Positions 26,930 through 36,479 of a stretch of 64,000 bases of DNA are shown here, piece by piece. Position numbers and translations under genes: made by a program. The notes under the pieces were generated by a model that saw only the letters and a program-made list of their open reading frames with translations, did no database searches and was not told where the DNA came from. How positions within the stretch are numbered: position 1 is the first letter of the stretch; every line of letters starts with the position of its first letter. Source of the stretch: Glaciecola blandensis (GTDB taxonomy: Bacteria > Pseudomonadota > Gammaproteobacteria > Enterobacterales > Alteromonadaceae); the NCBI RefSeq assembly GCF_031846165.1, contig NZ_JAVRIE010000004.1, positions 1-64,000 of the forward strand, in the 5' to 3' direction.

Positions 26930-29900
26930 ATGCTTAGAAGGTATATCAAATATTTCGTGCTATTAAGCGTAATGCTCGCGCTATCTAGTTGTTTTAAGGT
27001 GGACAATATGCAAGACAATAACAATCAAGTTAGCCAAAAGAAAGAACTCAAAGAATGGCAGAATCCAGAAGTCTTTGCGGTAAACAAATTACCCATGCGG
27101 GCCTCTTTTTATGCCTTTAATGCCGATCCAGGAAATTTTGTCAGTGAACCTTGGAGTCAGCCTAACCATTTATTACTAAATGGTCAGTGGAAGTTTCATT
27201 ACGGTAAAAATCCTGATGTACGCCCAGCAAAATTTTATGAAGCTGATTATGATGTTTCTCAGTGGGACGATATTCCAGTACCTGCCAACTGGCAATTACA
27301 GGGTTATGGTGTTCCTAACTATGTAAATATGCGGGTCGACTTTACCGACCAACCTGTGGCCGGCGAATTGCCAGAGGATGATAACCCTGTAGGGTCTTAC
27401 AAACGCACATTTGAAGTTCCGGCGAATTGGCAAGAACAACGTGTGTTTCTTCATTTAGGCGCCATAAAGTCTGCATATTATGTATGGGTGAATGGTAACT
27501 ATGTCGGTTTTGCTCAAGACTCTAAAAGCCCGTCTGAATTTGATGTGACCGAATACACTCATTCTGGTGTTAATGAGATCGCTATCGAAGTTTATCGTTG
27601 GTCTGATGGTACCTTTTTGGAGTTGCAAGATATGTGGCGATTAAGTGGTATTACGCGAGATGTATACCTTTACGCAACGCCACAAACGCGCATTCAAGAT
27701 TTTCATGCCAATACCGAGTTGAATGGAAGTTACCTAGACGGTGAACTAGCCCTGGATGTTGAGATTGATAACCAACAGAAGCAAGAGGGTTTATTGCTAA
27801 CTTACCAAGTGCTTGATCAACAGAATAAAGTGGTCGCTCAGGGTAACTCAGCGCTTGACCCATCCCAAAGCTCACAATCTTTGTCATTTGCTGCAACTAT
27901 TCCGCAAGTAGCGCCTTGGAGTGCAGAGTCTCCCAACCTCTACATGCTAAGATTAGCCTTGGAGCAGGTTGAAGGAGAGCTGGTTCAAGTTGTTTGGCAG
28001 CGCGTTGGGTTTCGCACCAGTGAACTTAAAGATGGCAATGTTTTGATTAACGGCAAACCAGTTTTATTCAAAGGCGTAAATCGCCACGAACACGACCCAA
28101 CAACCGGCCATGCTTTATCACGCGAATCGATGCGCGAAGATATGGCTTTGCTCAAACAATACAATATCAACGCGGTAAGAACAGCGCACTATCCTAACGA
28201 TCCATATTGGTATGAACTTGCTGATGAATATGGCATGTATGTCGTAGATGAGGCGAATATTGAATCTCATGGTATTGGTGCGGCGAACCAAGGTCATTCT
28301 TACGATCCAGATAAACATATGGTCAACATGCCGAATTGGCGAGCAGCATACCTCAATCGTGTTGAAAATATGTTTGAACGCGATAAAAATCATGCATCAG
28401 TTGTCATTTGGTCTATTGGCAATGAAAGTGGTGATGGTCCTAATATTGAAGCACTTTATGATTGGTTGAAAACTCGAACCTCTTTTCCTGTCATGTCCGA
28501 GCAGGCCCAATTGCGCAGGCATACAGACATGTACAGCCAAATGTATGCCAGTATCGATACCTTGATTCATTATGCGGAATTGGGTGAAACGCGCCCTCTA
28601 ATTCTATGTGAATATCAGCACGCCATGGGTAATTCAGTTGGGAATATGGCAGATTATTGGCAGGTTATTGAGCAATACCCAAGTTTACAGGGCGGTTTTA
28701 TTTGGGATTGGGTCGACCAAACCTTCGAGCGCAAAAACGAGCAAGGTGAAACTTACTGGGCTTACGGTGGTGATTTGGAACTACCTGGTATGTATCACGA
28801 TGGTAACTTCAGTGCCAACGGGATGCTCGCGGCAGACCGAACACCTAATCCTCATGCTCATGAAGTTAAAAAGGTTTATCAAAACGTTGATGCATCGGCA
28901 GTTGACATCGCTAAGGGTGACATTCGGGTCACAAACAAACGCTTCTTTACTGACTTAAGTGATCTCAAGCTTCACTGGGAAATAATTGCGAATGGTGAAG
29001 TCGTTGCCTCAGGAGAAGTGAAAGACTTAAGTGCAGAAGCTCAAACTGATCAATTGGTTTCTTTGGCGCATACTGTCATGCCTGAGCTAGGTAAAGAGTA
29101 CTTTGTTAACCTTGATTTTGTGATAAAAGACGCTAAGCCAGGTTTGCCATCAGGCCACAGTGTTGGACGAGTACAATTGCCTTGGGCAAACCAGCATCAA
29201 GCCTCTTTACTTGAAGTGGAAAGCAACACGGCTAGCGTGCAAGTCGAAGAAACGCCCACGACGCTTACACTGATAGCTGCAGGTTCAACATTCACTTTTG
29301 ACAAACAAAGTGGTTGGCTTGAGCAGTTGGCATACGAAGATACATCCTTGCTAAAAGCACCCATCAAACCCTCGTTTTGGCGAGCACCAACAGATAATGA
29401 CTTCGGCGAAAACTTTCCGGAAAAAGCTAAGGCTTGGCAGTATGCTGGTGAAAACACTGAGCTAAGCCAATGGTCCTTTGAAAAACGTGACGATGGCAGC
29501 ATCACTGTATCAACAGAGCATTATTTGAAAGAGGTAGAAAGTCGTTATTTAGTTACTTATGTCGTCTCGACAGCAGGAACGGTTACTATGGATGTGTGGT
29601 TTTATGCTGCGCCACATAAATTTCATTCAGAACTACCTCGCTTAGGTTCTTTGCTTCAGATGCCGAGTAATTTTGATCGAGTTGCTTGGTACGGTCGGGG
29701 GCCACATGAAAGTTATTGGGATCGCAAGGCATCCGCTTTTGTTGGTCAATATAGTGCTACGATAGATGATCTTTATTTTGGCTATGTGCGTCCACAAGAA
29801 AACGGTTTTAGAACTGATGTTCGCCATGCGAGTTTTGTTAATTCCGCAGGTGTAGGTTTAGAGGTGTTGGGTGAGCCATTGTTTGAGTTTGGTGCACAGC

Positions 29901-30109
29901 GTTTTGATGTAAATGACTACGACCAGTTTGATAAGTCAGGAAAGCATCCTCACGACCTGACACCAACAGATCGGATATTCATTAATATCGATTACAAACA
30001 ACGGGGTGTTGGCGGCACAGACTCTTGGGGTACTCCACCTTTACCTAAATACCGTTTACCGTGGCGCGATTATCGCTACCAAGTAACATTTAAGCCGACT
30101 AAGTTGTAA
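26930..30109 (+). CDS. Lipoprotein beta-galactosidase, GH2 (LacZ-like)
   Basis: The 1059-residue enzyme has the five-domain LacZ layout. The acid/base is Glu499 (WSIGNESGDG) and the nucleophile Glu561 (LCEYQHAMGNS); the substrate-loop sequence GVNRHEHDP and the C-terminal small-chain domain (WYGRGPHESYWDRK, NGFRTDVRHASF) are intact. It differs from E. coli LacZ in starting with an export signal and lipobox LSSC (Cys22), then a short polar spacer. No Asp follows the Cys, so outer-membrane sorting is likely. It should cleave beta-galactosides in the periplasm or at the surface. No lac permease or regulator is adjacent. Confidence 0.92.
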   Translation: MLRRYIKYFVLLSVMLALSSCFKVDNMQDNNNQVSQKKELKEWQNPEVFAVNKLPMRASFYAFNADPGNFVSEPWSQPNHLLLNGQWKFHYGKNPDVRPAKFYEADYDVSQWDDIPVPANWQLQGYGVPNYVNMRVDFTDQPVAGELPEDDNPVGSYKRTFEVPANWQEQRVFLHLGAIKSAYYVWVNGNYVGFAQDSKSPSEFDVTEYTHSGVNEIAIEVYRWSDGTFLELQDMWRLSGITRDVYLYATPQTRIQDFHANTELNGSYLDGELALDVEIDNQQKQEGLLLTYQVLDQQNKVVAQGNSALDPSQSSQSLSFAATIPQVAPWSAESPNLYMLRLALEQVEGELVQVVWQRVGFRTSELKDGNVLINGKPVLFKGVNRHEHDPTTGHALSRESMREDMALLKQYNINAVRTAHYPNDPYWYELADEYGMYVVDEANIESHGIGAANQGHSYDPDKHMVNMPNWRAAYLNRVENMFERDKNHASVVIWSIGNESGDGPNIEALYDWLKTRTSFPVMSEQAQLRRHTDMYSQMYASIDTLIHYAELGETRPLILCEYQHAMGNSVGNMADYWQVIEQYPSLQGGFIWDWVDQTFERKNEQGETYWAYGGDLELPGMYHDGNFSANGMLAADRTPNPHAHEVKKVYQNVDASAVDIAKGDIRVTNKRFFTDLSDLKLHWEIIANGEVVASGEVKDLSAEAQTDQLVSLAHTVMPELGKEYFVNLDFVIKDAKPGLPSGHSVGRVQLPWANQHQASLLEVESNTASVQVEETPTTLTLIAAGSTFTFDKQSGWLEQLAYEDTSLLKAPIKPSFWRAPTDNDFGENFPEKAKAWQYAGENTELSQWSFEKRDDGSITVSTEHYLKEVESRYLVTYVVSTAGTVTMDVWFYAAPHKFHSELPRLGSLLQMPSNFDRVAWYGRGPHESYWDRKASAFVGQYSATIDDLYFGYVRPQENGFRTDVRHASFVNSAGVGLEVLGEPLFEFGAQRFDVNDYDQFDKSGKHPHDLTPTDRIFINIDYKQRGVGGTDSWGTPPLPKYRLPWRDYRYQVTFKPTKL

Positions 30110-30197
30110 GCGGAGTGGGTGATGTGACTTATGAGTGGTAAGTATGGCGCTAAATAGTTTTAGATACCAGCGCCAGACTTAGAGGGGGGATTGCGGT

Positions 30198-31304
30198 TCA
30201 CAGCATTTTTTGCAGCCGCTTCACTTGTTTCTTTAAATCCTTGTCTTCGCCCACTTTAACACTAGCTAGCGTCGCTTTAGCGGCGCTTTTATCACCTGCT
30301 TGAATATACAACTCACTTAAACGTGCCATTGCCCAATTCATATTAGGAATGCTTTCTGGACTTAGCTGGCTTGACTCAGTTGCGGCTTGCAAAGCACCCA
30401 TGGCAGCGATGCCTTTTGCCGTGTTTTTTTCTGTCACAACAGCGGTTCTGCCTACTTGATAAAGTGCGCTAAGTTTAGCTTCTATATTCCGCCTATAGCT
30501 TGCTTCAAGGTCCCCTGTATCGGGGTCACGCAATAATGCTGGGCTTGGCATTTCTGACGCTTGCATAAAATAGGGCATAGCCTTGTCGTAATCTTCTTGT
30601 TGTGAATAATAGACACCGAGCCTAAATACCAAACTAATTTCCTGCGGATAGGTTTGAACCGAATTTTGTAATAATGCCAAAGCCTTCTCTGGCTCGTCTG
30701 TCATTTGGAAAAAAGCATATTCAGCATAAACACCTTGCAGTGGGTCCGCCATCTTTATTGCATCTAGTTGAGCTTTACCGAGATCTTCGTCACCTCCGGC
30801 AATTGACGGCGCAGCAAGATAAAAACTCATCAGAGCTCGTTTGTATGTAATTTCTTCTTGATCGAGTTCAACTGCTTTTTGAAAGCTATTCAAAGATTTC
30901 TCAGCATATCCTAAGGCGCTGAAGATTGAGCTTTGTGCTTGGCTACCCATAACGACACCGCGTAAATAGTGCAGTCGTGCATTGTTTGGAAAAGCCTTGA
31001 TTGACTCGTTTGCGATGTCTTCCGCTTCGTCTAAATCATATTGTGCTAAGTTGATGACGAGAGAGCCATAGACTTCCGGTGTTTTGTCAGCACCGCCAAG
31101 AATACTAGTCGCCTTTTCAAACTCACCTTTAGCATTTAGGGCCTTTGCTTTTTGCACCGCGAGCTGGTTTGCGTTGGCTGCTATACTATTACTCCAAGCG
31201 CTTGCATCAGCATTACTGAAAGATGTTTGCGCCAGCGTTAATGAGGAGTACGTCAGTAACACTGTAGTAGCGATACCAAAAGAGATTTTTGCGAAGTTAG
31301 CCAT
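30198..31304 (-). CDS. Exported tetratricopeptide-repeat protein
   Basis: The 368-residue protein begins with a signal peptide ending near TLAQTSF and consists of helix pairs with TPR character (ALNAKGEFEKATSIL, AEKSLNSFQKAVELDQEE, LVFRLGVYYSQQEDYDKAMPYF, LYIQAGDKSAAKATL). It probably acts as a periplasmic protein-binding scaffold. No catalytic motif is seen. It is transcribed towards the beta-galactosidase gene and is not in an operon. Confidence 0.75.
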   Translation of the reverse strand: MANFAKISFGIATTVLLTYSSLTLAQTSFSNADASAWSNSIAANANQLAVQKAKALNAKGEFEKATSILGGADKTPEVYGSLVINLAQYDLDEAEDIANESIKAFPNNARLHYLRGVVMGSQAQSSIFSALGYAEKSLNSFQKAVELDQEEITYKRALMSFYLAAPSIAGGDEDLGKAQLDAIKMADPLQGVYAEYAFFQMTDEPEKALALLQNSVQTYPQEISLVFRLGVYYSQQEDYDKAMPYFMQASEMPSPALLRDPDTGDLEASYRRNIEAKLSALYQVGRTAVVTEKNTAKGIAAMGALQAATESSQLSPESIPNMNWAMARLSELYIQAGDKSAAKATLASVKVGEDKDLKKQVKRLQKML

Positions 31305-31424
31305 AGTTTTTCCCGATACAGTCCGTTGATTAACATGCTCTTTATTGAGCCCTTGAATCTTAGACTAGAATATCAAAGCTGACTTTCCGCTGAATGAGCC
31401 AAAAGTCATTTTGTGATTCAGTGA

Positions 31425-31982
31425 TTAATTTCTATCGTATGAGAGTTCAAGCCAATCGATTAGTTCACAGTCGATATCTTCCAGACTTTCTATTCTGACT
31501 CTGTGAGTGACCATTTGATTGAAACTACCTGACGATTCTAATCGAGGTGTTTCTGCTACACCAGGGAGCTGCAGGCCAAGATCGACGCGTGTTCTCGTAG
31601 AGGCTTGAATAATCGCAAACTGCTTGTTTCTGCGCAGGCTAACATAAGATTTCTTGACGGCGATCTCCACGTCGGAGCCAAAATTAGTAATGTGCGTTAT
31701 CAAGCGATCATAGATAGGTTTTAGCTCCGCTTTTGGACCGGCATATAGGGAAAGCAAAGGATCGTCCTGTCGGTCACTATTTTTTGCATCGAGTGTTTTA
31801 CTTGCAATTAGGTTGGCAAAACCATGACTCACACCATGCTCTTGTTTTAGATATTTTAAGAACTCGCCATGCTTAGTAAATGTGAGTTTCTGGGTTTCTA
31901 GTAGCCATTGCTCCAACGATTTTCCCGTTTTTTCCGGTAGGTTTTTGATCATGGTTTGTAGCATTTCTTCTGGAGTGGCCAT
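31425..31982 (-). CDS. DUF4287/DUF5655-type protein
   Basis: I choose the ATG at 31980-31982 (MATPEEM, 185 residues), with AGGA eight bases upstream. The N-terminal part (KNLPEKTGKSLEQWLLETQK and GEFLKYLKQEHGVSHGFANLIASK) is the DUF4287 helical domain; the C-terminal part (AELKPIYDRLITHITNFGSDVEIAVKKSYVSLRRNKQFAII) is the DUF5655-type domain, often joined to it. It is cytoplasmic and of unknown function. The C-terminal fold is seen in proteins linked to DNA or transport control, but no inference is justified here. Confidence 0.75.
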   Translation of the reverse strand: MATPEEMLQTMIKNLPEKTGKSLEQWLLETQKLTFTKHGEFLKYLKQEHGVSHGFANLIASKTLDAKNSDRQDDPLLSLYAGPKAELKPIYDRLITHITNFGSDVEIAVKKSYVSLRRNKQFAIIQASTRTRVDLGLQLPGVAETPRLESSGSFNQMVTHRVRIESLEDIDCELIDWLELSYDRN

Positions 31983-32355
31983 TGTATTTTCCTCGTTCAA
32001 CATGCCTTAATTTATTTAGCATACACCGAGTCATCTGATTTCGCTGAAATTATTCAAAAAAATGACTGTTCTTTTGTAGCCGCGATTGCCTTAGCGACTA
32101 ATTTTTGTCGTTACTGTATTTCATCTACAACAAAGACCTTTTGGCTAGCTGAGTTAAAGTTAATTCTTTCAATACTTTAGAAGTGTTTTTATCATTATTT
32201 GGTGAGTGTGAAATATTTAACTTCAAGTAGGTGCAATTATTGCTAAGCATTGATATCCTATTAACGACTAATAAAAATAATAAACAACTTGTGTAAAAGT
32301 GAGTAGTCGCAATCTGCGCGGATTGTTAGCTGAAAACACAAAGTGAAGAAGAAGT
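31983..32355. other. 373-base intergenic region between divergent genes
   Basis: AT-rich, with no open frame that looks coding and no hairpin with a T-run. It should hold the divergent promoters of the DUF4287-type gene and the YibQ-type gene. I see no operator that I recognise. Confidence 0.5.
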
Positions 32356-33267
32356 GTGCTAAAAAATAGAATCATAGTCATTTGTATGACTGTTATTTGC
32401 TTTTTGTCGAGTGGTGCAAACGCTGCTGACTCTTCAAATGCACTAAATGCGATTGTGACATCCAATGCAACAATGGTTGCGCAATACGTACTTAGTCAAA
32501 CAACAGGACATACACGGAAAAAGGCCAGGATAGCCATCATCATAGACGACATCGGAAACAAACGTGCCGATGCCGACGCTTTTGCTCTCTCTGAAAAAGT
32601 GACTTTCTCAATACTGCCTCATACGCCATTTTCTACCCAATTCTCTGAATTCTCCTTCCACCAGGGGAGAGAAGTCATGTTGCATATGCCAATGGAGTCT
32701 CTGCATGGAGAAGCTTTAGGCGAAGGAGCTATATTGGCAAGCATGTATCCTGACGAAGTTGAAATGGCAATGCTGCGCGCTCTAGAGTCGGTGCCTCACG
32801 CGATTGGTGTCAATAATCATATGGGCAGCAAATTGACACAAATTACGCTACAAATGAATGCGGTAATGGAAGTATTAAACAACAATCGTTTATACTTTAT
32901 CGACAGTCGCACAACTAAGTTTTCAAAAGCACATCAGATAGCTAGACAGCACGGCGTATACTCTGCGACTCGACACGTTTTTCTCGATCATTTTGCGAAT
33001 GAAGCTTTTCTTGAGAAGCAGTTTTCGCAGATGTTAAGAAAAGCGAGACGAAACGGATCAGTGATTGGTATCGCACATCCCTATCCAGTCACTATTGAGT
33101 TTCTCAAAAAGAAGCTTGATGACCTTCCGGATGATATTGAACTGATTTCCGTGAGCGAATACCTCAACATCCAAAATGAATCTTTCATGTCTGCTCCGCG
33201 CTTAGCAAAAGAGAATCGTCTCAAGCAAGAGAATGATTCACAAACTAGCGCCATTGCTCCTGAGTAA
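32356..33267 (+). CDS. Divergent polysaccharide deacetylase, YibQ family
   Basis: The 303-residue protein starts at a GTG (32356) that places a signal peptide (ending SSGANA/AD) at the N-terminus. The deacetylase-type barrel shows IAIIIDDIGNKRADADAF, FSILPHTPFS, EVMLHMPMES and GVNNHMGSKLTQ, with FIDSRTT further on, as in YibQ (PF04748). Members are thought to act in the periplasm on cell-wall material; they usually lie near envC and a ctp protease, which are absent here. The start has only a weak ribosome site (GAAGAAG). Confidence 0.85.
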   Translation: MLKNRIIVICMTVICFLSSGANAADSSNALNAIVTSNATMVAQYVLSQTTGHTRKKARIAIIIDDIGNKRADADAFALSEKVTFSILPHTPFSTQFSEFSFHQGREVMLHMPMESLHGEALGEGAILASMYPDEVEMAMLRALESVPHAIGVNNHMGSKLTQITLQMNAVMEVLNNNRLYFIDSRTTKFSKAHQIARQHGVYSATRHVFLDHFANEAFLEKQFSQMLRKARRNGSVIGIAHPYPVTIEFLKKKLDDLPDDIELISVSEYLNIQNESFMSAPRLAKENRLKQENDSQTSAIAPE

Positions 33268-33293
33268 AAATACCTCCGTATACATAATTTACT

Positions 33294-33332
33294 TTTACAG
33301 TCTTATTTTTAAATGTTATATTATAACGATAA
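33294..33332 (+). promoter_or_regulatory. Promoter with overlapping Zur-box-like operator in front of the merC-like gene
   Basis: TTTACA (33294-33299) and TATATT (33317-33322) are spaced by 17 bases and each match the sigma-70 consensus at five of six positions. The -10 element lies inside AAATGTTATATTATAACGATAA (in two parts: 33311-33320 and 33321-33332), whose core GTTATA-T-TATAAC is a perfect inverted repeat and corresponds to the enterobacterial Zur consensus centred on GTTATAnTATAAC. A bound zinc-Zur dimer would block the promoter. Confidence 0.7.
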
Positions 33333-33393
33333 TGTGATTGGGTATTTAATGCAGTATGCGTAGAATAACGCTTCTGCCTAGTGAGAAGAGTAA

Positions 33394-33876
33394 ATGAACA
33401 GCAAAGTCGCTGACATCAAACCACAAATATTGGACGACAACTTGGACGCAAACAAACCTGTGCAAGTTGAGCAAGCCGAAAGAACTAGCAATGTCATTCT
33501 TGACAAGCTAGGGATTTGGGTGTCTAGCTTGTGTGCGCTTCATTGCTTGCTTTTACCTTTGTTGTTGCCGATTGCTCCGTTAGTAGCGAGCAGTGTGTTT
33601 GCCGAACAATGGTTTGAGCGTTCAATTCTTACTTTCTCAATCCTAGTCGGTTTTGCTGCTTTATTTGTTGGTTTTCACAAATACCACCGTCAGTTGTACC
33701 CTTTATACTCTCTTGCACTAGGTGGATTGATTTATTGGAACAAAGATATCTTTGGTCATGAATATGAGCCTTTCACCATTGCGATAGGTGCTTTCCTGAT
33801 CATTGCTGCTCACATCACGAATCTACGTTTATGTAAGAGTTGTCAAAAATGTGAGTCAGATTGCGGGTCTAACTGA
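33394..33876 (+). CDS. MerC-family membrane protein with Cys-rich tail
   Basis: The 160-residue protein has four hydrophobic helices and the MerC hallmark at the start of the first: LGIWVSSLCALHCLLLPLLLP, with the Cys pair of CALHC. An N-terminal soluble arm of about 40 residues precedes it, and the C-terminus carries CKSCQKCESDC, a likely metal-binding cluster. MerC proteins move mercury in mer operons; here there are no mer genes, and a Zur-like box overlaps the promoter, so zinc uptake under zinc limitation is a better guess. The last 34 bases overlap the convergent phosphodiesterase gene. Confidence 0.85.
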   Translation: MNSKVADIKPQILDDNLDANKPVQVEQAERTSNVILDKLGIWVSSLCALHCLLLPLLLPIAPLVASSVFAEQWFERSILTFSILVGFAALFVGFHKYHRQLYPLYSLALGGLIYWNKDIFGHEYEPFTIAIGAFLIIAAHITNLRLCKSCQKCESDCGSN

Positions 33877-34583
33877 GTTTTTAAAAACGCTCTTGCCCAA
33901 TCTGGCCTATCAGTAAATATTCCATCTACTCCCATTTGCAAAAGCTCACTTAAGGTCTGCTCGTGGTTGACCGTATAACACCACACTTTTTTACCTCTTC
34001 GATGAGCATCATCAACAAAGTCAGGTGTGACAACATTCCAATCTATAGCGGCTATTGATACATCTAGCGCTTCGGTATATTTGGCGTGATCATAAGGTGT
34101 GTGTGCGATAAGTGCGCCGTATTCGATGGCGTGTACGAAATTGGTGTCAAGCTGATAATCAAACGCATTTTTGATGGAACTGAGTAATGGATGATCAAAC
34201 GATGAAATCACCACCTTGCATTCCAAGTGGACAATGATATCACTCAGGTATGACACAAAGGTTTGTACGCATTGAATTGTTTTTACCTCGACGTTCAAGG
34301 TGACTCTATTGCCTACTAACGTTGCCACTTCAGACAGAGTAGGGATCGGGTCTCTTCCTTTTACAAGTAAACCACGCACTTCATCTAATGGCATATCAAA
34401 AATGCGGCCTTTGCTATCCGTAAGTTTGTCTATGAATGGGTCATGAAAAACCATGAATTCGTTTTCAACTTGATGAATATCGAGCTCTATTGCATCTATG
34501 TCTAAGAGCAATGCCTGTGTAAAGGAAACTAAGGTATTTTCGGTATAGTGACTGCTGAACCCACGATGAGCAATAATGAGCAT
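33843..34583 (-). CDS. Glycerophosphodiester phosphodiesterase
   Basis: The 246-residue GDPD barrel protein hydrolyses glycerophosphodiesters to glycerol-3-phosphate and an alcohol. Visible metal and catalytic motifs are IIAHRGFSSHYTENT, AIELDIHQV and MVFHDPFIDKLT. It has no signal peptide and is therefore cytoplasmic, like UgpQ. Its ATG shares a base with the stop of the upstream transporter gene (34583), which indicates coupling. With psd upstream it places phospholipid synthesis and breakdown steps in one cluster. Confidence 0.92.
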   Translation of the reverse strand: MLIIAHRGFSSHYTENTLVSFTQALLLDIDAIELDIHQVENEFMVFHDPFIDKLTDSKGRIFDMPLDEVRGLLVKGRDPIPTLSEVATLVGNRVTLNVEVKTIQCVQTFVSYLSDIIVHLECKVVISSFDHPLLSSIKNAFDYQLDTNFVHAIEYGALIAHTPYDHAKYTEALDVSIAAIDWNVVTPDFVDDAHRRGKKVWCYTVNHEQTLSELLQMGVDGIFTDRPDWARAFLKTQLDPQSDSHF

Positions 34584-35455
34584 TATTTGTCTTTTCGGTT
34601 TTCTCTATGAGTATTGATAGTTTCGTACACGGCAGCAGAAATTACCAGTAAACCACCCACAATCGTTTGCCAGTTAGGTTGCTCGTTTATCAAAAACATA
34701 GCGAATAACACAGCGTAGAATGGTTGCATACATGCAACTAGAGAGAAGGTTTTTGCTCGTAAGTGTTTGAGCGCACTCGCTACCATCGCGTGTGGCACTG
34801 CGGTGAAGAAAATACCAAGAGCCACGAGTAACCATAAAGTATGCATATCAATTTGTGGTAAATCATCGCTGATGAAAAAGACTAAGGTTGGACACACGAT
34901 GAGTGTTTGCCAAGCCATCGCTTTAGCACCACTGTAATGCGAGAAGTAATTACGGTGTAGTAGATTTCGAATCGCATATAAAAATGCCGAGAACACACCA
35001 ATGATGACTCCGAGGGTAACGTCATTATCCAAGGATGCATCAGGTACAATAAGGACGATTCCTACCAAAACCACAATGGCGCTAGCGATATCCTGCCAGC
35101 AGAGTTTAATCTTCTCAAAATACGGCTCAAGAAGCACCGTGATGACAGGAAAAGTGAATAAGGCAATGATGCCAACAGATACGCTTGAATACTGCATAGC
35201 CATAAAGTAAGTGACCCAATGCACCGCCATGATAATCCCAAGCCCAAAAGCGATGGCATAATCACGATTACTTTTCAGTCGCCAACCTTCGCCAGTGAGT
35301 TTAGCGACGAGAAAAAGAAATATACAGGCGAATACCGAACGCCCAAAAGTAATATCTATCGCACCTAAGGGAATGATTTTTGAAAATAGGGCAGTGCCGC
35401 CCAATAACATTACTGTAAGGTGTAATGATATTAGGCTTTTCTTGACGGGATCCAT
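34583..35455 (-). CDS. EamA/DMT-family transporter
   Basis: The start is the ATG at 35453-35455 (290 residues); the TTG just upstream is less likely. Ten hydrophobic helices arranged as two EamA repeats are visible, with LFSKIIPLGAIDITFGRSVFA at the start and VGGLLVISAAVYETI at the end. It would export or import a small metabolite; the substrate is unknown. It begins five bases after the psd stop and overlaps the phosphodiesterase gene, so it is the middle of a psd-transporter-GDPD unit. Confidence 0.88.
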   Translation of the reverse strand: MDPVKKSLISLHLTVMLLGGTALFSKIIPLGAIDITFGRSVFACIFLFLVAKLTGEGWRLKSNRDYAIAFGLGIIMAVHWVTYFMAMQYSSVSVGIIALFTFPVITVLLEPYFEKIKLCWQDIASAIVVLVGIVLIVPDASLDNDVTLGVIIGVFSAFLYAIRNLLHRNYFSHYSGAKAMAWQTLIVCPTLVFFISDDLPQIDMHTLWLLVALGIFFTAVPHAMVASALKHLRAKTFSLVACMQPFYAVLFAMFLINEQPNWQTIVGGLLVISAAVYETINTHRENRKDK

Positions 35456-35460
35456 CAAAC

Positions 35461-36357
35461 TCAGTCGGTGTCGCTTTGTTTATCAGTGTCGGATGTTGTT
35501 TGGTCGGCTTCTTTAACAAACGCGAAAGGCTGACCTAGGCGCGTCACCATACCAGCTTGCAAGTCTGCAAATTCGACGGCATCGGGTTCAAAACAAACGA
35601 CGATCGTTGATCCTAATTTAAATCGACCCATTTCCTCGCCTTTGGCTAGTGAAATGTTTTCGCCTTCATGTTGCCAGTGCTGCACAGTTTTACCTGCCGG
35701 TGGGGTAATGTTTCCAGCCCATACAGTCTCGATACTGGCAACAATAGTTGCACCAACTAACACAATCGCTACTTTGCCTACAGGTGTATCGAATAAAGTA
35801 ACAACACGCTCGTTTCGAGCAAATAGGCCAGGTACGTTTTCAGCGGTAAGTGGATTTACTGAAAACAATTCACCTGGAACATGCAAAGTATCGGTCAATG
35901 TGCCATCAATTGGCATATGTATTCGGTGATAGTCTTTCGGAGACAAATAAATGGTGGCGAAACTACCGCCTTTGAACGCTTTAGCAAGTTCTGGCTTACC
36001 GCCTAACAAGGTACTTAGGCTGTAGTTGTGACCTTTCGCTTGGAAAATGTCATCACCAATGATCTTACCGAACTGACTAACTCGACCATCAACCGAATGA
36101 CACAATTGCTTGTCATCTTGCTCTATGGGGCGGATGTCGTCTTTCAGCTCTCGCGTAAAAAATTCATTGAAAGTACGATAATAACTAGGGTCTGAATGTT
36201 TAGCTTCAGACATATCGACCTTGAAAGCCTTAATGAATATTTTGATAAAAAACTGAGTAATGAAACCTGCTTGAGCAGCTGCTAGCCACCCAACCATGCG
36301 GGATAATAGGTGCTTAGGCAAAATATATTGAACACGAACTTTAAACCAATCTAACAC
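35461..36357 (-). CDS. psd: Phosphatidylserine decarboxylase
   Basis: Psd makes phosphatidylethanolamine on the inner membrane using a self-generated pyruvoyl group. I choose the GTG at 36355-36357 (MLDWFKVRVQYILPK, 298 residues): GGAGA lies seven bases before it, and with this numbering the triad falls at Asp90 (SVDG), His147 (HRIHMP) and Ser250 of the LGST self-cleavage site, equal or close to Asp90, His147 and Ser254 of the E. coli enzyme. An earlier TTG would add 11 unusual residues. It lies downstream of rsgA, as in E. coli. Confidence 0.95.
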   Translation of the reverse strand: MLDWFKVRVQYILPKHLLSRMVGWLAAAQAGFITQFFIKIFIKAFKVDMSEAKHSDPSYYRTFNEFFTRELKDDIRPIEQDDKQLCHSVDGRVSQFGKIIGDDIFQAKGHNYSLSTLLGGKPELAKAFKGGSFATIYLSPKDYHRIHMPIDGTLTDTLHVPGELFSVNPLTAENVPGLFARNERVVTLFDTPVGKVAIVLVGATIVASIETVWAGNITPPAGKTVQHWQHEGENISLAKGEEMGRFKLGSTIVVCFEPDAVEFADLQAGMVTRLGQPFAFVKEADQTTSDTDKQSDTD

Positions 36358-36479
36358 TGAAGTGTCTCCGTAAAATGCGTTTGATGACAATGTCGACAGA
36401 ACTTATGCTGCCCGACCATCATTTTCGCACATTGTACATCAAAGCATATAAAAGAGAGGAATTAAGTTAGTATGTACCA

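Noticed and set aside
33394..33876. Mercury resistance locus
   Set aside because: Only a MerC-like gene is present; there is no merR, merT, merP or merA, and the promoter carries a Zur-like rather than MerR-like site.
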